From the NCBI RefSeq assembly GCF_026586665.1, contig NZ_JAODIY010000001.1:124001-188000 (forward strand): a DNA stretch of 64,000 bases, in the 5' to 3' direction. The notes below the pieces were generated by a model, which made no database searches, was not told the origin of the DNA, and saw only the letters and a list, made by a program, of their open reading frames with translations. Below, one piece after another: positions 1-8,921 of the stretch. Position 1 is the first letter of the stretch. The number at the start of each line of letters is the position of its first letter. Made by a program: the position numbers and the translations under genes. This stretch comes from Halovenus rubra (GTDB taxonomy: Archaea > Halobacteriota > Halobacteria > Halobacteriales > Haloarculaceae).

Positions 1-1394
1 CGTCACATCGGTTTATTATTCCTCTCAACTCACACTCTGATGTCCCGTTTTTAGACGCTGTTGGAGAGAAACTTCAGAAACGTGGTATTACACCCACTTA
101 TATTCCTCAAAACCGACATATCGCGAAAACGGCGAATGGTGTTATCTCATCGGAACAACATCGAACAGAATATCTGCGTCATGAACCCGTTTCCGAGTTT
201 GAGTCTCTCTGTAATAAGTATAATATTGATAGTCCCAAATCCTTGGTTTTCCCACAGATGGTGTACGACCGGAGTTACGACTCTCCGGCGTCTCGAGGGT
301 ACTGGCTGTCCGGTACAGAGTCGATGGACTATGAATCATATCTCACACTTCTACATCGGACACTCGATTACTTGGACACCTTGTTCGAGAATGATAAAGG
401 TGGAATACCTCTCCAATATCAAGGTGCAGAAGTCATTCGCCGTACGCTCCAGCGAGTGGCAGATTACCACGGCTATCCTTCCGTCCGGACCTCGTTTTCG
501 CCGCTGCCAGACCATGTTTTCTTCCGTTCGACCGAGGAAATGCAACTCCCTGCAATCGAAAGAGCGAGCTACGAAGAGCTAACTCCCGAGGAACGTGACG
601 ATGCCCGAGAGCTTCGGCAAAGAGAGATTGGGGACCAGAGCAAAGTGGTCGGTAATTCCGGAAAGACGGACTCACTTCTGGACAATGTTCGTCGAAAAAT
701 ACAACGCATTCGCGAATACAAACACAGACTTGGCCCCGTTGTATCAAACTGGCTCCGTCGCCGTCTTGCAAAGCCTGTTGTCAGCGCTCTTAGCAAACAA
801 TTGTATCTGGATACACAACGGTCTCGTAACGTTATCGACTCAACTAACTACATCTTTTATCCACTCCAGTATTTCATGGAATCACGGGTGACTATGCGAG
901 CGCCAGCGTTCTATAACCAACTTTGGCTGATTGAGTTCCTTTCACGGTCACTTCCCCCTGGCTATGAACTCGTTGTCAAAGATCATCCACAACAACTCGG
1001 TGCACTCCCATTGAGCCATACACGAGCAATAAGCCGGTACGCAAACGCTATCGACCCAACTATTCCTGCCCGTGAGGTAATCGTACAGGCGGATGCTGTT
1101 GTCACACTGAATAATACAGTCGGCTATGAAGCGATACTGTATGGCAAGCCAGTTGTCTCACTGGGGGATGCATTCTACAGCCACGCGGGATATACGCAGG
1201 ATGTGACAAACATACAGACACTCCAAAGCGAATTGAACCGTGCTGTCCAATCAACTGGATTGACCGACGAAGATGTCCTATCGTTCGCTCATGGTGTCCT
1301 TGACTCGAGCTATCGAGGCTCTTGGGGAAATACTTGTTCGGAAAATGTGGAACTGTTTGTAGAGTCGGTAGAATCATATCTAGAGACACAGTAG
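1..1394 (+). CDS. Capsule/polysaccharide-synthesis-like protein (5' partial)
   Basis: The reading frame that ends at the TAG at 1392-1394 is open to the first bases of the window, with no stop from position 3 onward, so the true start lies upstream. The leading residues (NSHSDVPFLDAVGEKLQKRG) already look like ordinary protein, which is why the internal ATG at 258 is not taken as the start. The C-terminal half resembles the capsule polysaccharide synthesis/export family: KDHPQ near 978-992, a nucleotide-sugar-style VTLNNTVGYEAILYGKPVV near 1108-1156 and a following SLGDAFY. This suggests a GT-B-like surface glycan enzyme. It lies 1 bp upstream of the flippase, consistent with one operon. The exact substrate cannot be read from the sequence. 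Confidence 0.65.
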   Translation, partial: SHRFIIPLNSHSDVPFLDAVGEKLQKRGITPTYIPQNRHIAKTANGVISSEQHRTEYLRHEPVSEFESLCNKYNIDSPKSLVFPQMVYDRSYDSPASRGYWLSGTESMDYESYLTLLHRTLDYLDTLFENDKGGIPLQYQGAEVIRRTLQRVADYHGYPSVRTSFSPLPDHVFFRSTEEMQLPAIERASYEELTPEERDDARELRQREIGDQSKVVGNSGKTDSLLDNVRRKIQRIREYKHRLGPVVSNWLRRRLAKPVVSALSKQLYLDTQRSRNVIDSTNYIFYPLQYFMESRVTMRAPAFYNQLWLIEFLSRSLPPGYELVVKDHPQQLGALPLSHTRAISRYANAIDPTIPAREVIVQADAVVTLNNTVGYEAILYGKPVVSLGDAFYSHAGYTQDVTNIQTLQSELNRAVQSTGLTDEDVLSFAHGVLDSSYRGSWGNTCSENVELFVESVESYLETQ

Positions 1395-1395
1395 A

Positions 1396-2859
1396 ATGGC
1401 GGAGAGCAGAACAAAATTTATTCTGGATTTTCTTGTCTCTACCCTGCCAAAACTGATAAACAAACTCAGGGGAATCATTCTCATTCCAATTGTCACGAAG
1501 ATTCTCGGTCAGAGTGCTTACGGATTATGGACAAACTTTGCAATCGGTCTGACATTACTTTCTGGTATCGCGAGTCTGAGCCTTGGTGCAGCGACAAACA
1601 AACTACTGGTAGAGGCCTCAGACAAACAACTTCGTGAGGAGTTTTGGGCGATTATAACTGTAACAACTGTTTCGGCCAGCTTCCTCGGCGGTATTCTGGT
1701 CGTCTTTCAGAACCAGTTTGCGGCTATCGTATTCGGCGGCACCGATCAGTCTGATCTCGTCGTTATCCTTGCTGCTGTACTCGTTCTTTCCTTACTCACG
1801 AGACAGTCTACCCAGTTCTATCGCTCACAGCGACGAATGGGTATCTTTGCTGGCGTCAAATCTGTCCGTTCTATCGTTGAGCTACTAGTAATCACGGTTG
1901 CTGCAATCCGATTCGAGTCGATTCTCGAAATCTTCATCTCGTATTTGGCGTTTCATGTTGTATTATCTGCGTGCTTTATGGGGTATGTTGTTCTTGATTT
2001 TGGAATCGCTCGGCCTAACTTCGCACGCATGGGCCAATACATCCGATTTGGTCTTCCCCTCGTAGCGACCGGAATGATGTATTGGGTCGTAAACGTGAGT
2101 GACAGATATCTCATAACGTACTTTCATAGCGTCGAGGCAACAGGAGGATACGCGGTCGTCTATGCCACCGCCAGTGGTCTGAGCATCTTTTCGATGGCGA
2201 TTGGAACGGTATTATTCCCTGATTTGGCCTCCCTCCGTCAGGCAAACGAAACAGCTGAATACCGACACAGACTGAACACTGTTCTCCGATACTTTTTCCT
2301 AATAACAATCCCAGCCGCTGCTGGTCTAATAGCTATCACAGAGCCACTGTTACGGGTAGTAAGCACAGCAGACATATTGAAGTATGCTGACCTGATGTAT
2401 CTACTGGCACCAGCGATGGTCGTATACGGGGTATTCAATATCCTTATCCAGTCGCTCCTTTCAGACGGCCGGTCACGAACATCCGCGATGCTATGGGGGG
2501 CAGTTGCCTCTGTAAACCTCGGTGGAAACCTACTATTAGTGCCAGCGTACTCGGCGACAGGCGCCTCGGTAGCGACACTTGCGAGTTTTGTGTCGGGACT
2601 CTGTATTGTTATTTTCTGGCGGCGACAGGTTATCGTACTCTCTTTTGGTCTTCTTGTAAAAATAATCGCTGCATCGGTACTGATGGGTGGTGTTGTTTTC
2701 TCTGTTCAGGCCTTTATTTCGGCCCCATACGTACTTCTCCTCCCTGTGTTGATTGGCACTGGTGTTCTCGTGTATGGCATTTGTGCACTCCTATTTGGCG
2801 TTATAACAAAAGAAGATCTGTTGGGTATGAAGCATTTTGCTGAACAGCATCTCTCGTGA
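1396..2859 (+). CDS. Oligosaccharide flippase (Wzx/MATE-like polysaccharide biosynthesis protein)
   Basis: This 487-residue protein is almost entirely hydrophobic, with about 12-14 predicted membrane segments and short Arg/Lys-rich cytoplasmic loops. The first helix contains KLINKLRGIILIPIVTKILG, the usual N-terminus of Wzx/RfbX-type flippases. Length matches the family. It would move a lipid-linked oligosaccharide across the cytoplasmic membrane before transfer to protein. Its ATG is one base after the stop of the polysaccharide gene, so the two are co-transcribed. The AglB-like transferase lies 370 bp downstream on the same strand. The alternative, another member of the MOP exporter superfamily, is less likely given the context. 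Confidence 0.8.
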   Translation: MAESRTKFILDFLVSTLPKLINKLRGIILIPIVTKILGQSAYGLWTNFAIGLTLLSGIASLSLGAATNKLLVEASDKQLREEFWAIITVTTVSASFLGGILVVFQNQFAAIVFGGTDQSDLVVILAAVLVLSLLTRQSTQFYRSQRRMGIFAGVKSVRSIVELLVITVAAIRFESILEIFISYLAFHVVLSACFMGYVVLDFGIARPNFARMGQYIRFGLPLVATGMMYWVVNVSDRYLITYFHSVEATGGYAVVYATASGLSIFSMAIGTVLFPDLASLRQANETAEYRHRLNTVLRYFFLITIPAAAGLIAITEPLLRVVSTADILKYADLMYLLAPAMVVYGVFNILIQSLLSDGRSRTSAMLWGAVASVNLGGNLLLVPAYSATGASVATLASFVSGLCIVIFWRRQVIVLSFGLLVKIIAASVLMGGVVFSVQAFISAPYVLLLPVLIGTGVLVYGICALLFGVITKEDLLGMKHFAEQHLS

Positions 2860-3229
2860 CTCGGGGTAATGCTTTGTCGTCAGCGAGGCACAGACCACTT
2901 ACTGTTGTCGGGTGGGACTGATACGATTCGTGGGCATTCACGACATTGAGCGTAACAGTAACAGTCACAACACTGTTGCAAGAAAATTAGCGTCGTTGTC
3001 GAGGAACAACACAAGGCAAGATGGGCACCATAGAAAGTACCCAGAAACTAGCCAATTGTCTGTTTCGTCGGCGTCGAAAAAAGGCTCACGAGTTGGACCT
3101 TACCCGCTCCAATACTGATTGTGCGGGAGATCAAATAGCCATTGGGTAGTGCATTCCTGCTGTTAGCATAGATTGTGTTGTGGGTCCAGAGCGAAACCAC
3201 TTTACTTTCGGTGTCCATTCAGACGAGCA
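2860..3229 (+). other. Intergenic region between flippase and AglB-like gene
   Basis: 370 bp without a convincing gene. An open frame of 68 codons at 2912-3118 has no recognisable motif, coding pattern or ribosome site and is probably chance. A T-rich TATA-like stretch (TTTACTTT near 3201) sits about 28 bp before the ATG at 3230, so the next gene probably has its own promoter and a very short or absent leader. Confidence 0.4.
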
Positions 3230-5623
3230 ATGACAGACAAGCGTGTCGAAGAGGCGACGCGCTTATTTATCGCGGAGTATCCTGAGACTGAGGAGGCTTT
3301 AGAAACGCTTCTAGCCCATCAAGATAAAAACGGGTCTTGGACGTTTGGAGATATCTCTCTAGATTCCGGTCAATTTGGCGAGCTTGTCTCCCAGACGTTC
3401 GTTGAGAAGACTGGTGATGGCGACTACCGTTTTGTTGATACTGACTCTATTGAGTCAGGACTTTCCAGTGGGGCAAGTCATTCAGCGACCCAGACAACCG
3501 ACACAGCGACGTTTGATCTCTCACTTCCAACGGTTAATCGCCCTGTCCTTGTTGCGGTCGCGGGAGCACTCACACTCATGGCCACAGTCCGACTGCTGTA
3601 CTATTCTGCTGTCTTTCGGGACGGCTACGTTGTTTCTCCAGCAAATGACCCATATCTTTATCGGTACTTTCAGGCGCAGTTTCTCGAACAATCGGGTGGT
3701 CTGGCTGATGTGGGTATGCTCACTACTGTTGGTGAGCAAACAATTAAACGCCCACTTACCCATACATTGAATTGGTGGTTCGCAGAGTTGTTGGGTGGGT
3801 CAGCTGGAGCGGCTAGTCTTGTTGCAGCGTTGCAGCCTGTTCTTTTCTCGCTCATCTCGGCGGTCGTTCTGTACATGCTTGCCGTTCGACTCACAGCTGA
3901 TTCTCGAATCGCGATTGCTTCACTTATCTTTCTGGCCCTGACGCCAGTCCACACAGTTTATACGAGTCTCGGATTTCTTGAACACCGGTCATACCAGTAC
4001 CTCTGGCTGCTCTTACTCGTGTTTGCGCTTGTCTGGCTCGCAGTCGACTTTAGACGACGCCTGCAGGGAGAAGCCGCTAATTCTGGCAACCATGCGAGTG
4101 ATGCAAGAACAGCTGCCCTCGACCATATTCGCTCTAGCCGAACATGGGGTGTAGTGGCATTACTCGCCTTTGGGGTCGCTGCGTCGGTACACGCTTGGGG
4201 TGGCTCGCCGATTACGTTCGTTCCCGTCGGAATATATTTTGCTCTCCGTGCTATCACAGATTTTCAACGGGGAGTTCCACCAACACTTGCCAATATCCCC
4301 GGCCTAGCCGGCGTTGGAGGTGGTTCGGTTCTTGCTATGTTTGCTCACAGCCTATTTGGGTGGCAGGGACTTCTCGCTGTTGTCACTCCGACCCTCGTTA
4401 CCGCTGGCAGCATTGCTTTGTTACTGTTGGCCAGTGCCTGGCAGTATCTACAACTCTCTCCGAAAATACTGGCTGCGCTTGAGTGTGCAGTCGCTGTCGC
4501 AGGGTTTGCCGGGGTTGCTCAGCTTCGTCCAGATCTTCTTACAAGCATTCAAGAGCGCACTGGCGACTTGTTGGGTCGTGGCGGAATAGCCGAGACAACC
4601 TCACTATTTTCACCTGACCAATCCATCATTTTGGGACCTCTGGCGCAAATTGGCTTCGGATTTTATCTTGGGCTCGTTGCACTTCTTTTAGTCTCTTGGA
4701 TTGCCAGCCGCCGGTATTCTCCTGGATGGCTCGCTGTCGTCTGTTTTGGATGGTCGTACCTGATTCTTGCTGGCTTCCAAGTTCGATTTGCCGCACAACT
4801 GTCGATTTTCCTCTCTCTTTTCGCTGGTATCGCACTTGTGTACCTACTTGGGGCACTTGAGTTGGCACAGCGCCCTACTATCTTTGACAAAGAATCTGGT
4901 GTGAACCGACTGTCTCTCTCATTTCCGAATAGACAGCGGACGATCTATATTGTCGTTGTTGTTCTCTTTGTCTTGCTGCTAAATCTTCTCTTTGTCCCAT
5001 CACTCCTTGGTCAAGTCCAACATAGCAGCGAGACGTTGGAAGCAGCGACCGCAATCGAAACACACAGTGACTCGATTCAGTATGACCGCTCTGATTACGT
5101 CCTCAGTCAGTGGGATAATAACAGGATGTACAACTATTTCGTCAGTGGAAACTCCAGTGCGTACAACTATGCTCAGAATTTCTATGACCGACTTATCACT
5201 AGACACAACCCAGATGAACAATATCGGACAATTCATGAAGGACGAGTCGGCTATGTTGTCCTGACTGATACGGAGACACGTAAAAACACTACCCATCACA
5301 CACTCTTCGAAGAGTTGGGTGCAGGAACTAATTCGCCCGCCCACTATCAACTCATCCATGCCTCGTCGGATATCCGTGTCTTCGCGCTCGTTGAGGGTGC
5401 AGTCATCAACGTTACTACCGACTCAGGTACCACTGTCACTGCCAAAACCAATGTGTCTACTGCAGGACGGTCGTTCGCATACAGCCGAACTGTCACAGCA
5501 ACCGACAACGGTATAGCCAAGATTCGTGTTGCCTACCCCGGTGAGTATAAGATTGGCAATACGACGATCACGGTAACCGAACAGGACATTTACAAAGGAC
5601 TCTCTGTCTCATCTGAGAGCTGA
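3230..5623 (+). CDS. Divergent AglB/STT3-like oligosaccharyltransferase
   Basis: 797 residues from the ATG at 3230; the in-frame ATG at 3173 lies in non-coding-looking sequence. Residues 1-100 are soluble and resemble a small winged-helix fold. About a dozen membrane segments follow, then a soluble C-terminal domain from about residue 600. STT3-type landmarks are visible: NDPYLYRY in the first external loop (about residue 138, metal-binding Asp) and SLGFLEHRSYQY (about 245), where AglB usually has DHH. In place of the signature WWDxG there is SQWDNNRMYNYF (about 625-637), so only the W-D pair is kept. Its place after a flippase and before sugar genes supports glycan transfer to protein or another polymer. 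It could be a second, non-canonical AglB paralogue rather than the main N-glycosylation enzyme. Confidence 0.7.
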   Translation: MTDKRVEEATRLFIAEYPETEEALETLLAHQDKNGSWTFGDISLDSGQFGELVSQTFVEKTGDGDYRFVDTDSIESGLSSGASHSATQTTDTATFDLSLPTVNRPVLVAVAGALTLMATVRLLYYSAVFRDGYVVSPANDPYLYRYFQAQFLEQSGGLADVGMLTTVGEQTIKRPLTHTLNWWFAELLGGSAGAASLVAALQPVLFSLISAVVLYMLAVRLTADSRIAIASLIFLALTPVHTVYTSLGFLEHRSYQYLWLLLLVFALVWLAVDFRRRLQGEAANSGNHASDARTAALDHIRSSRTWGVVALLAFGVAASVHAWGGSPITFVPVGIYFALRAITDFQRGVPPTLANIPGLAGVGGGSVLAMFAHSLFGWQGLLAVVTPTLVTAGSIALLLLASAWQYLQLSPKILAALECAVAVAGFAGVAQLRPDLLTSIQERTGDLLGRGGIAETTSLFSPDQSIILGPLAQIGFGFYLGLVALLLVSWIASRRYSPGWLAVVCFGWSYLILAGFQVRFAAQLSIFLSLFAGIALVYLLGALELAQRPTIFDKESGVNRLSLSFPNRQRTIYIVVVVLFVLLLNLLFVPSLLGQVQHSSETLEAATAIETHSDSIQYDRSDYVLSQWDNNRMYNYFVSGNSSAYNYAQNFYDRLITRHNPDEQYRTIHEGRVGYVVLTDTETRKNTTHHTLFEELGAGTNSPAHYQLIHASSDIRVFALVEGAVINVTTDSGTTVTAKTNVSTAGRSFAYSRTVTATDNGIAKIRVAYPGEYKIGNTTITVTEQDIYKGLSVSSES

Positions 5624-5959
5624 AATGACTAATTAGCGTATAGAAGCGTTTAGCATTTACCGTACTCCCCCGTACTGCAACTCTCCTATTCGTAGGCTGG
5701 ATTAATTTCAGACGCGCAACAAAAAATAGGCCAAACTATATAATAAATTAGACAATATTTCACTGACCAGGGAACACCGATGAGTTTGATATGGTGACAA
5801 TCACGCTGAATCAAGTACCCGAGAAGGCAAGAGGCACCGACTGAACTGCCCTTGGACTCACGCTCGGTACGGCAGACAACTACGGTTTACTGTACCCAGT
5901 ACTACAGTACACAGGCCGAGACCGATATAATTATAATATTTCCACACACGCACAAACCA
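5624..5959 (+). other. Intergenic region with promoter for the nonulosonic-acid forward operon
   Basis: 336 bp with no supported gene. The first part is AT-rich (around 5700-5765). The only signal I see is the TATA element at 5925-5938, annotated separately. Confidence 0.4.
5925..5938 (+). promoter_or_regulatory. TATA-box promoter
   Basis: An AT-only run (ATATAATTATAATA) centred about 28 bp before the ATG at 5960, preceded by a purine-rich BRE-like context (GACCG). The spacing matches leaderless haloarchaeal transcripts, which supports the ATG at 5960 over the in-frame ATG at 5852. Confidence 0.6.
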
Positions 5960-6967
5960 ATGAGCGCTACAAAGACCGCTCTGGTCGTTGGTGGAGGCTC
6001 TATCGGTCGGAGACATACACGGAATCTCCAACAGTTAGGTGCAGACGTAGGTGTTGTAGATCAGGCTGTAGACGTTCGTACCGAACTTGCAAGAGACCTT
6101 GGGGTGACGACGTTTGCAGAACTGACGGATGGGATTGATTCGGAGAACCCAGATATCGTCGTCGTATGTACACCCAACCGCTTTCATATAGATGTTGCCA
6201 CTGAAGCCGCACGAGCGGGCTGTCACCTCTTTATTGAAAAACCACTGTCACATAACATGGACGGTGTTGCTGAGCTTGAATCGATTATCTCTGAGCGAAA
6301 TCTCACCTCTCTCGTTGGCTGCAATCTCCGGTTCCATCCTGAAATCAAAAAAATCCATGAGCTGCTCCGAAACAACATTGTCGGGCCTATCGTCGCAGCA
6401 CGAATCGAAGGCGGAAGCTATCTCCCAGAGTGGTTTAGCGATGCAGACTACCGAGAGTCCTACAGTGCACGAGAGGATCTAGGCGGCGGTGTCATTCTTG
6501 ATTATATCCACGAAATAAACTATGCACGATGGCTTTTGGGTGAGTTCGAGACAGTCTCTGCAATGGCGGGCCAGCAGAGTCAGTTAGAGATTGAAACGAA
6601 CGATGTCGCAGGAATCCTCGCACGAACCAGCGAGGGAACAATCTGTGAGTTTCATCTTGACTATGTACAACGAAAGTACAGCCGTTCATGTCACATTATC
6701 GGCGAGGAGGGGACGATTCGCTGGTCATGGCCGGACGAACAGGTAGAATGGTACGTCGCCGATGAAGATAGTTCAGACTCATTTAGCCGCCCAAATGAGT
6801 GGACGATGAACGATATGTATCTTGATGAGATGAAACACTTTTTATCCAGTATAGAGGCCAGTGAGGAGACAATTTGTCCAGTATCATGTGGACAGAAAGA
6901 TCTCGCTGTGGGGTTGGCTACAAGAAAGTCAGCAACAACCGGTCAACACGTTTCGTTACAACACTGA
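5960..6967 (+). CDS. Gfo/Idh/MocA-family sugar oxidoreductase
   Basis: 335 residues. The N-terminus holds a Rossmann NAD(P) site (VVGGGSIGRRHTRNL). EKPLSHN near residue 95 carries the family's catalytic Lys, and DYIHEINYARWLLG near 180 carries the conserved His region. Members oxidise or reduce NDP-sugars or inositols. Placed at the head of the nonulosonic-acid forward operon, it may oxidise a sugar hydroxyl to a ketone that the class III aminotransferase (8922) could then aminate; this pairing is inference. The start at 5960 is chosen because it directly follows a TATA box at leaderless spacing; the upstream ATG at 5852 would put coding sequence over the promoter. Confidence 0.75.
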   Translation: MSATKTALVVGGGSIGRRHTRNLQQLGADVGVVDQAVDVRTELARDLGVTTFAELTDGIDSENPDIVVVCTPNRFHIDVATEAARAGCHLFIEKPLSHNMDGVAELESIISERNLTSLVGCNLRFHPEIKKIHELLRNNIVGPIVAARIEGGSYLPEWFSDADYRESYSAREDLGGGVILDYIHEINYARWLLGEFETVSAMAGQQSQLEIETNDVAGILARTSEGTICEFHLDYVQRKYSRSCHIIGEEGTIRWSWPDEQVEWYVADEDSSDSFSRPNEWTMNDMYLDEMKHFLSSIEASEETICPVSCGQKDLAVGLATRKSATTGQHVSLQH

Positions 6968-7007
6968 GAGCACAATTCTCATACCCACAGTAATTAAATT
7001 GACAACC

Positions 7008-8021
7008 ATGATTTCATTCGACACACCGGAACGGGTGGTCGCTTACGGAGCCGGAGAGGTCTTAGTTGAGGCAGTTGAAACAGCACGCGAGCTTGGCTTC
7101 AACGTATCCGTCGTAACTGCACCTCGTCAGGCCAACGCTGATATAGAGGGGGAACCGATGGTTGACTTGCTTCGATCACGGGGTATTGAAACTGTTGTCA
7201 CGGAGGATGTAACTCAAAACAGTCGGGTAAACGAGCTGGTTGGGGCACACACAGTCGGTCTCTCTTTTGGAGCGGCGTGGATTTTTGATGACGATCTGAT
7301 TAATGCCCACGACGGTAAGATCGTGAACTTTCATGGCTCGCGGCTTCCACAGGACCGGGGTGGAGGGGGGTTCTCATGGCGAATCCTCCGAGATGATCCA
7401 CTGGGATACAGTCAGGCCCATCTCATTACGCCAACTATCGACACAGGCGAGATCCTCATAACCAACGAGTACCGGTTCCCCGAATCATGTACAACCCCTG
7501 CAGAGTACGCAACGTACGCAAATAAACAAGAAACAGAGATTGTCACAGAACTATTGGAAGGGATTGTTGATGGACGAACGTTTGAGACTACCAGCCAGCC
7601 GGAATATCTCAGCTCCTACTGGCCGCGGCTTTCGACAGAGGAACACGGGTATCTCGACTGGGAGTGGTCACTTGAGGAGATCGTCCAGTTTATCCGAGCG
7701 TTCAGTGATCCGTACGAAGGAGCAAAGACGTTCGTTAACGGGACTGAAGTCCGACTCAAGCAATGTGAGAGCTTTCAGGGAGACGGAACGTTTCATTCAT
7801 TCCAGACCGGGGTTTTGTATCGGAAAGACGACCAACGGGGCTACATTGCCACTCCGGATGGGAGTCTTATCGTAGAGAGTATTGTAGACGAAGACGGAAC
7901 AGATATGCTTCCTACTATCGCTCTCGGAGACCGATTCTATACACCAACTGAACAACTTGAGCAAGCAAAGAAAACAAGAGTGTACTTTACGCCCAAGGGG
8001 ATGCGACGTGAGGAATACTAA
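7008..8021 (+). CDS. Formyltransferase (methionyl-tRNA formyltransferase-like, sugar N-formylation)
   Basis: 337 residues. The 10-formyltetrahydrofolate-dependent formyltransferase core is recognisable: IVNFHGSRLPQDRGG supplies the catalytic Asn and His, and TPTIDTGEIL the Asp of the N-H-D triad. Archaea do not formylate initiator tRNA, so the substrate is almost certainly an amino sugar. It sits 40 bp after the oxidoreductase and ahead of cytidylyltransferase and PseG genes, where many nonulosonic clusters carry an N-acetyltransferase (PseH/LegH). No acetyltransferase is seen in this locus, so a formyl group is the likely N-acyl substituent. The ATG at 7008 is preferred to the upstream frame extension, which overlaps the previous gene. 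Confidence 0.8.
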   Translation: MISFDTPERVVAYGAGEVLVEAVETARELGFNVSVVTAPRQANADIEGEPMVDLLRSRGIETVVTEDVTQNSRVNELVGAHTVGLSFGAAWIFDDDLINAHDGKIVNFHGSRLPQDRGGGGFSWRILRDDPLGYSQAHLITPTIDTGEILITNEYRFPESCTTPAEYATYANKQETEIVTELLEGIVDGRTFETTSQPEYLSSYWPRLSTEEHGYLDWEWSLEEIVQFIRAFSDPYEGAKTFVNGTEVRLKQCESFQGDGTFHSFQTGVLYRKDDQRGYIATPDGSLIVESIVDEDGTDMLPTIALGDRFYTPTEQLEQAKKTRVYFTPKGMRREEY

Positions 8022-8134
8022 TAATCTGTGGGTAAGTTCGACGGCCCTACTGGATAGCTAACGGTCAGTCTACCGTAGCTCCGCAAAGAAAGCTATCCAA
8101 GTTGCTAAATAACTGCCTTGAGAATTCTCTCTGT

Positions 8135-8881
8135 ATGAGCAAGACAGTTGCCATCATCCAAGCCCGAATGGGCTCAACTCGGTTGCCTGAGAAGGTACTG
8201 ATGGATATCGGCGAGAAACCGATGCTGTGGCACGTCCACGAACGAGCAGGCCGTGCATCACTTCTGGACGAGGTAGTGATTGCAACATCGACCGAATCTG
8301 CCGACGATGAGGTCGCAGCGTTCTGTGCTGACCAGGGGATACAGTACGTCCGTGGAAGCGAGGCAGACGTGCTTGATCGCTACTACCAGACCGCCGTAGA
8401 GATGGATGCCGACACTGTCGTTCGACTCACTGCTGACTGTCCATTCCTCTCGCCATCTGTTGTCGACCGCGTTGTCAGAAAGTACGAGGCCGCTGATTGT
8501 GAGTACATATCAAACACCATCGAGTACACGCATCCAGACGGCCTTGACGTTGAAGTCTTCGACATGGAGGCCCTCGAAACAACATGGCAAGAGGCAACCG
8601 AACCGCGTGAGCGGGAACATGTGACCCTTTATATGAGAGAATCGGAGGCGTTCCAGTCAAAAAACGTCGAGAACGTACTCAACATGTCTGCGTATGACTT
8701 TGTCGAGGAAGATATGATTCCCCGATGGACCGTCGACTACCCAGAGGATATAGAGTTTATCCGTGCAGTGTACGAGCGTTTAGCCGGCGACGGGCACTGG
8801 GTGTTTGATCAGCAATCTGTTCTTGAACTTCTCGAACGCACGCCTGCCCTCTGTAATATTAACGAGGACCGCTTCACCTAA
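8135..8881 (+). CDS. SpsF-type cytidylyltransferase (CMP-nonulosonate synthetase family)
   Basis: 248 residues from the ATG at 8135. The N-terminal nucleotide-binding signature AIIQARMGSTRLPEKVL and the LTADCPFLSP metal/sugar region identify the SpsF/KdsB/NeuA-like nucleotidyltransferase fold. Together with PseG and the NeuB-type synthase it should activate the nine-carbon sugar as its CMP ester (PseF/LegF/NeuA role). It follows the formyltransferase after 113 bp and is 40 bp before the class III aminotransferase. An in-frame codon at 8102 gives a short extension without family similarity, so ATG 8135 is used. Confidence 0.78.
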   Translation: MSKTVAIIQARMGSTRLPEKVLMDIGEKPMLWHVHERAGRASLLDEVVIATSTESADDEVAAFCADQGIQYVRGSEADVLDRYYQTAVEMDADTVVRLTADCPFLSPSVVDRVVRKYEAADCEYISNTIEYTHPDGLDVEVFDMEALETTWQEATEPREREHVTLYMRESEAFQSKNVENVLNMSAYDFVEEDMIPRWTVDYPEDIEFIRAVYERLAGDGHWVFDQQSVLELLERTPALCNINEDRFT

Positions 8882-8921
8882 ACACAGCCGTTTATTATCC
8901 AGAGGCCTCTTAGTTATAGCC

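Noticed and set aside
2912-3118. 68-codon frame between flippase and AglB-like gene
   Set aside because: No motif, no ribosome site, polar random-looking composition.
7008-8021. Methionyl-tRNA formyltransferase
   Set aside because: Archaea do not use formyl-methionine for initiation; context is sugar synthesis.
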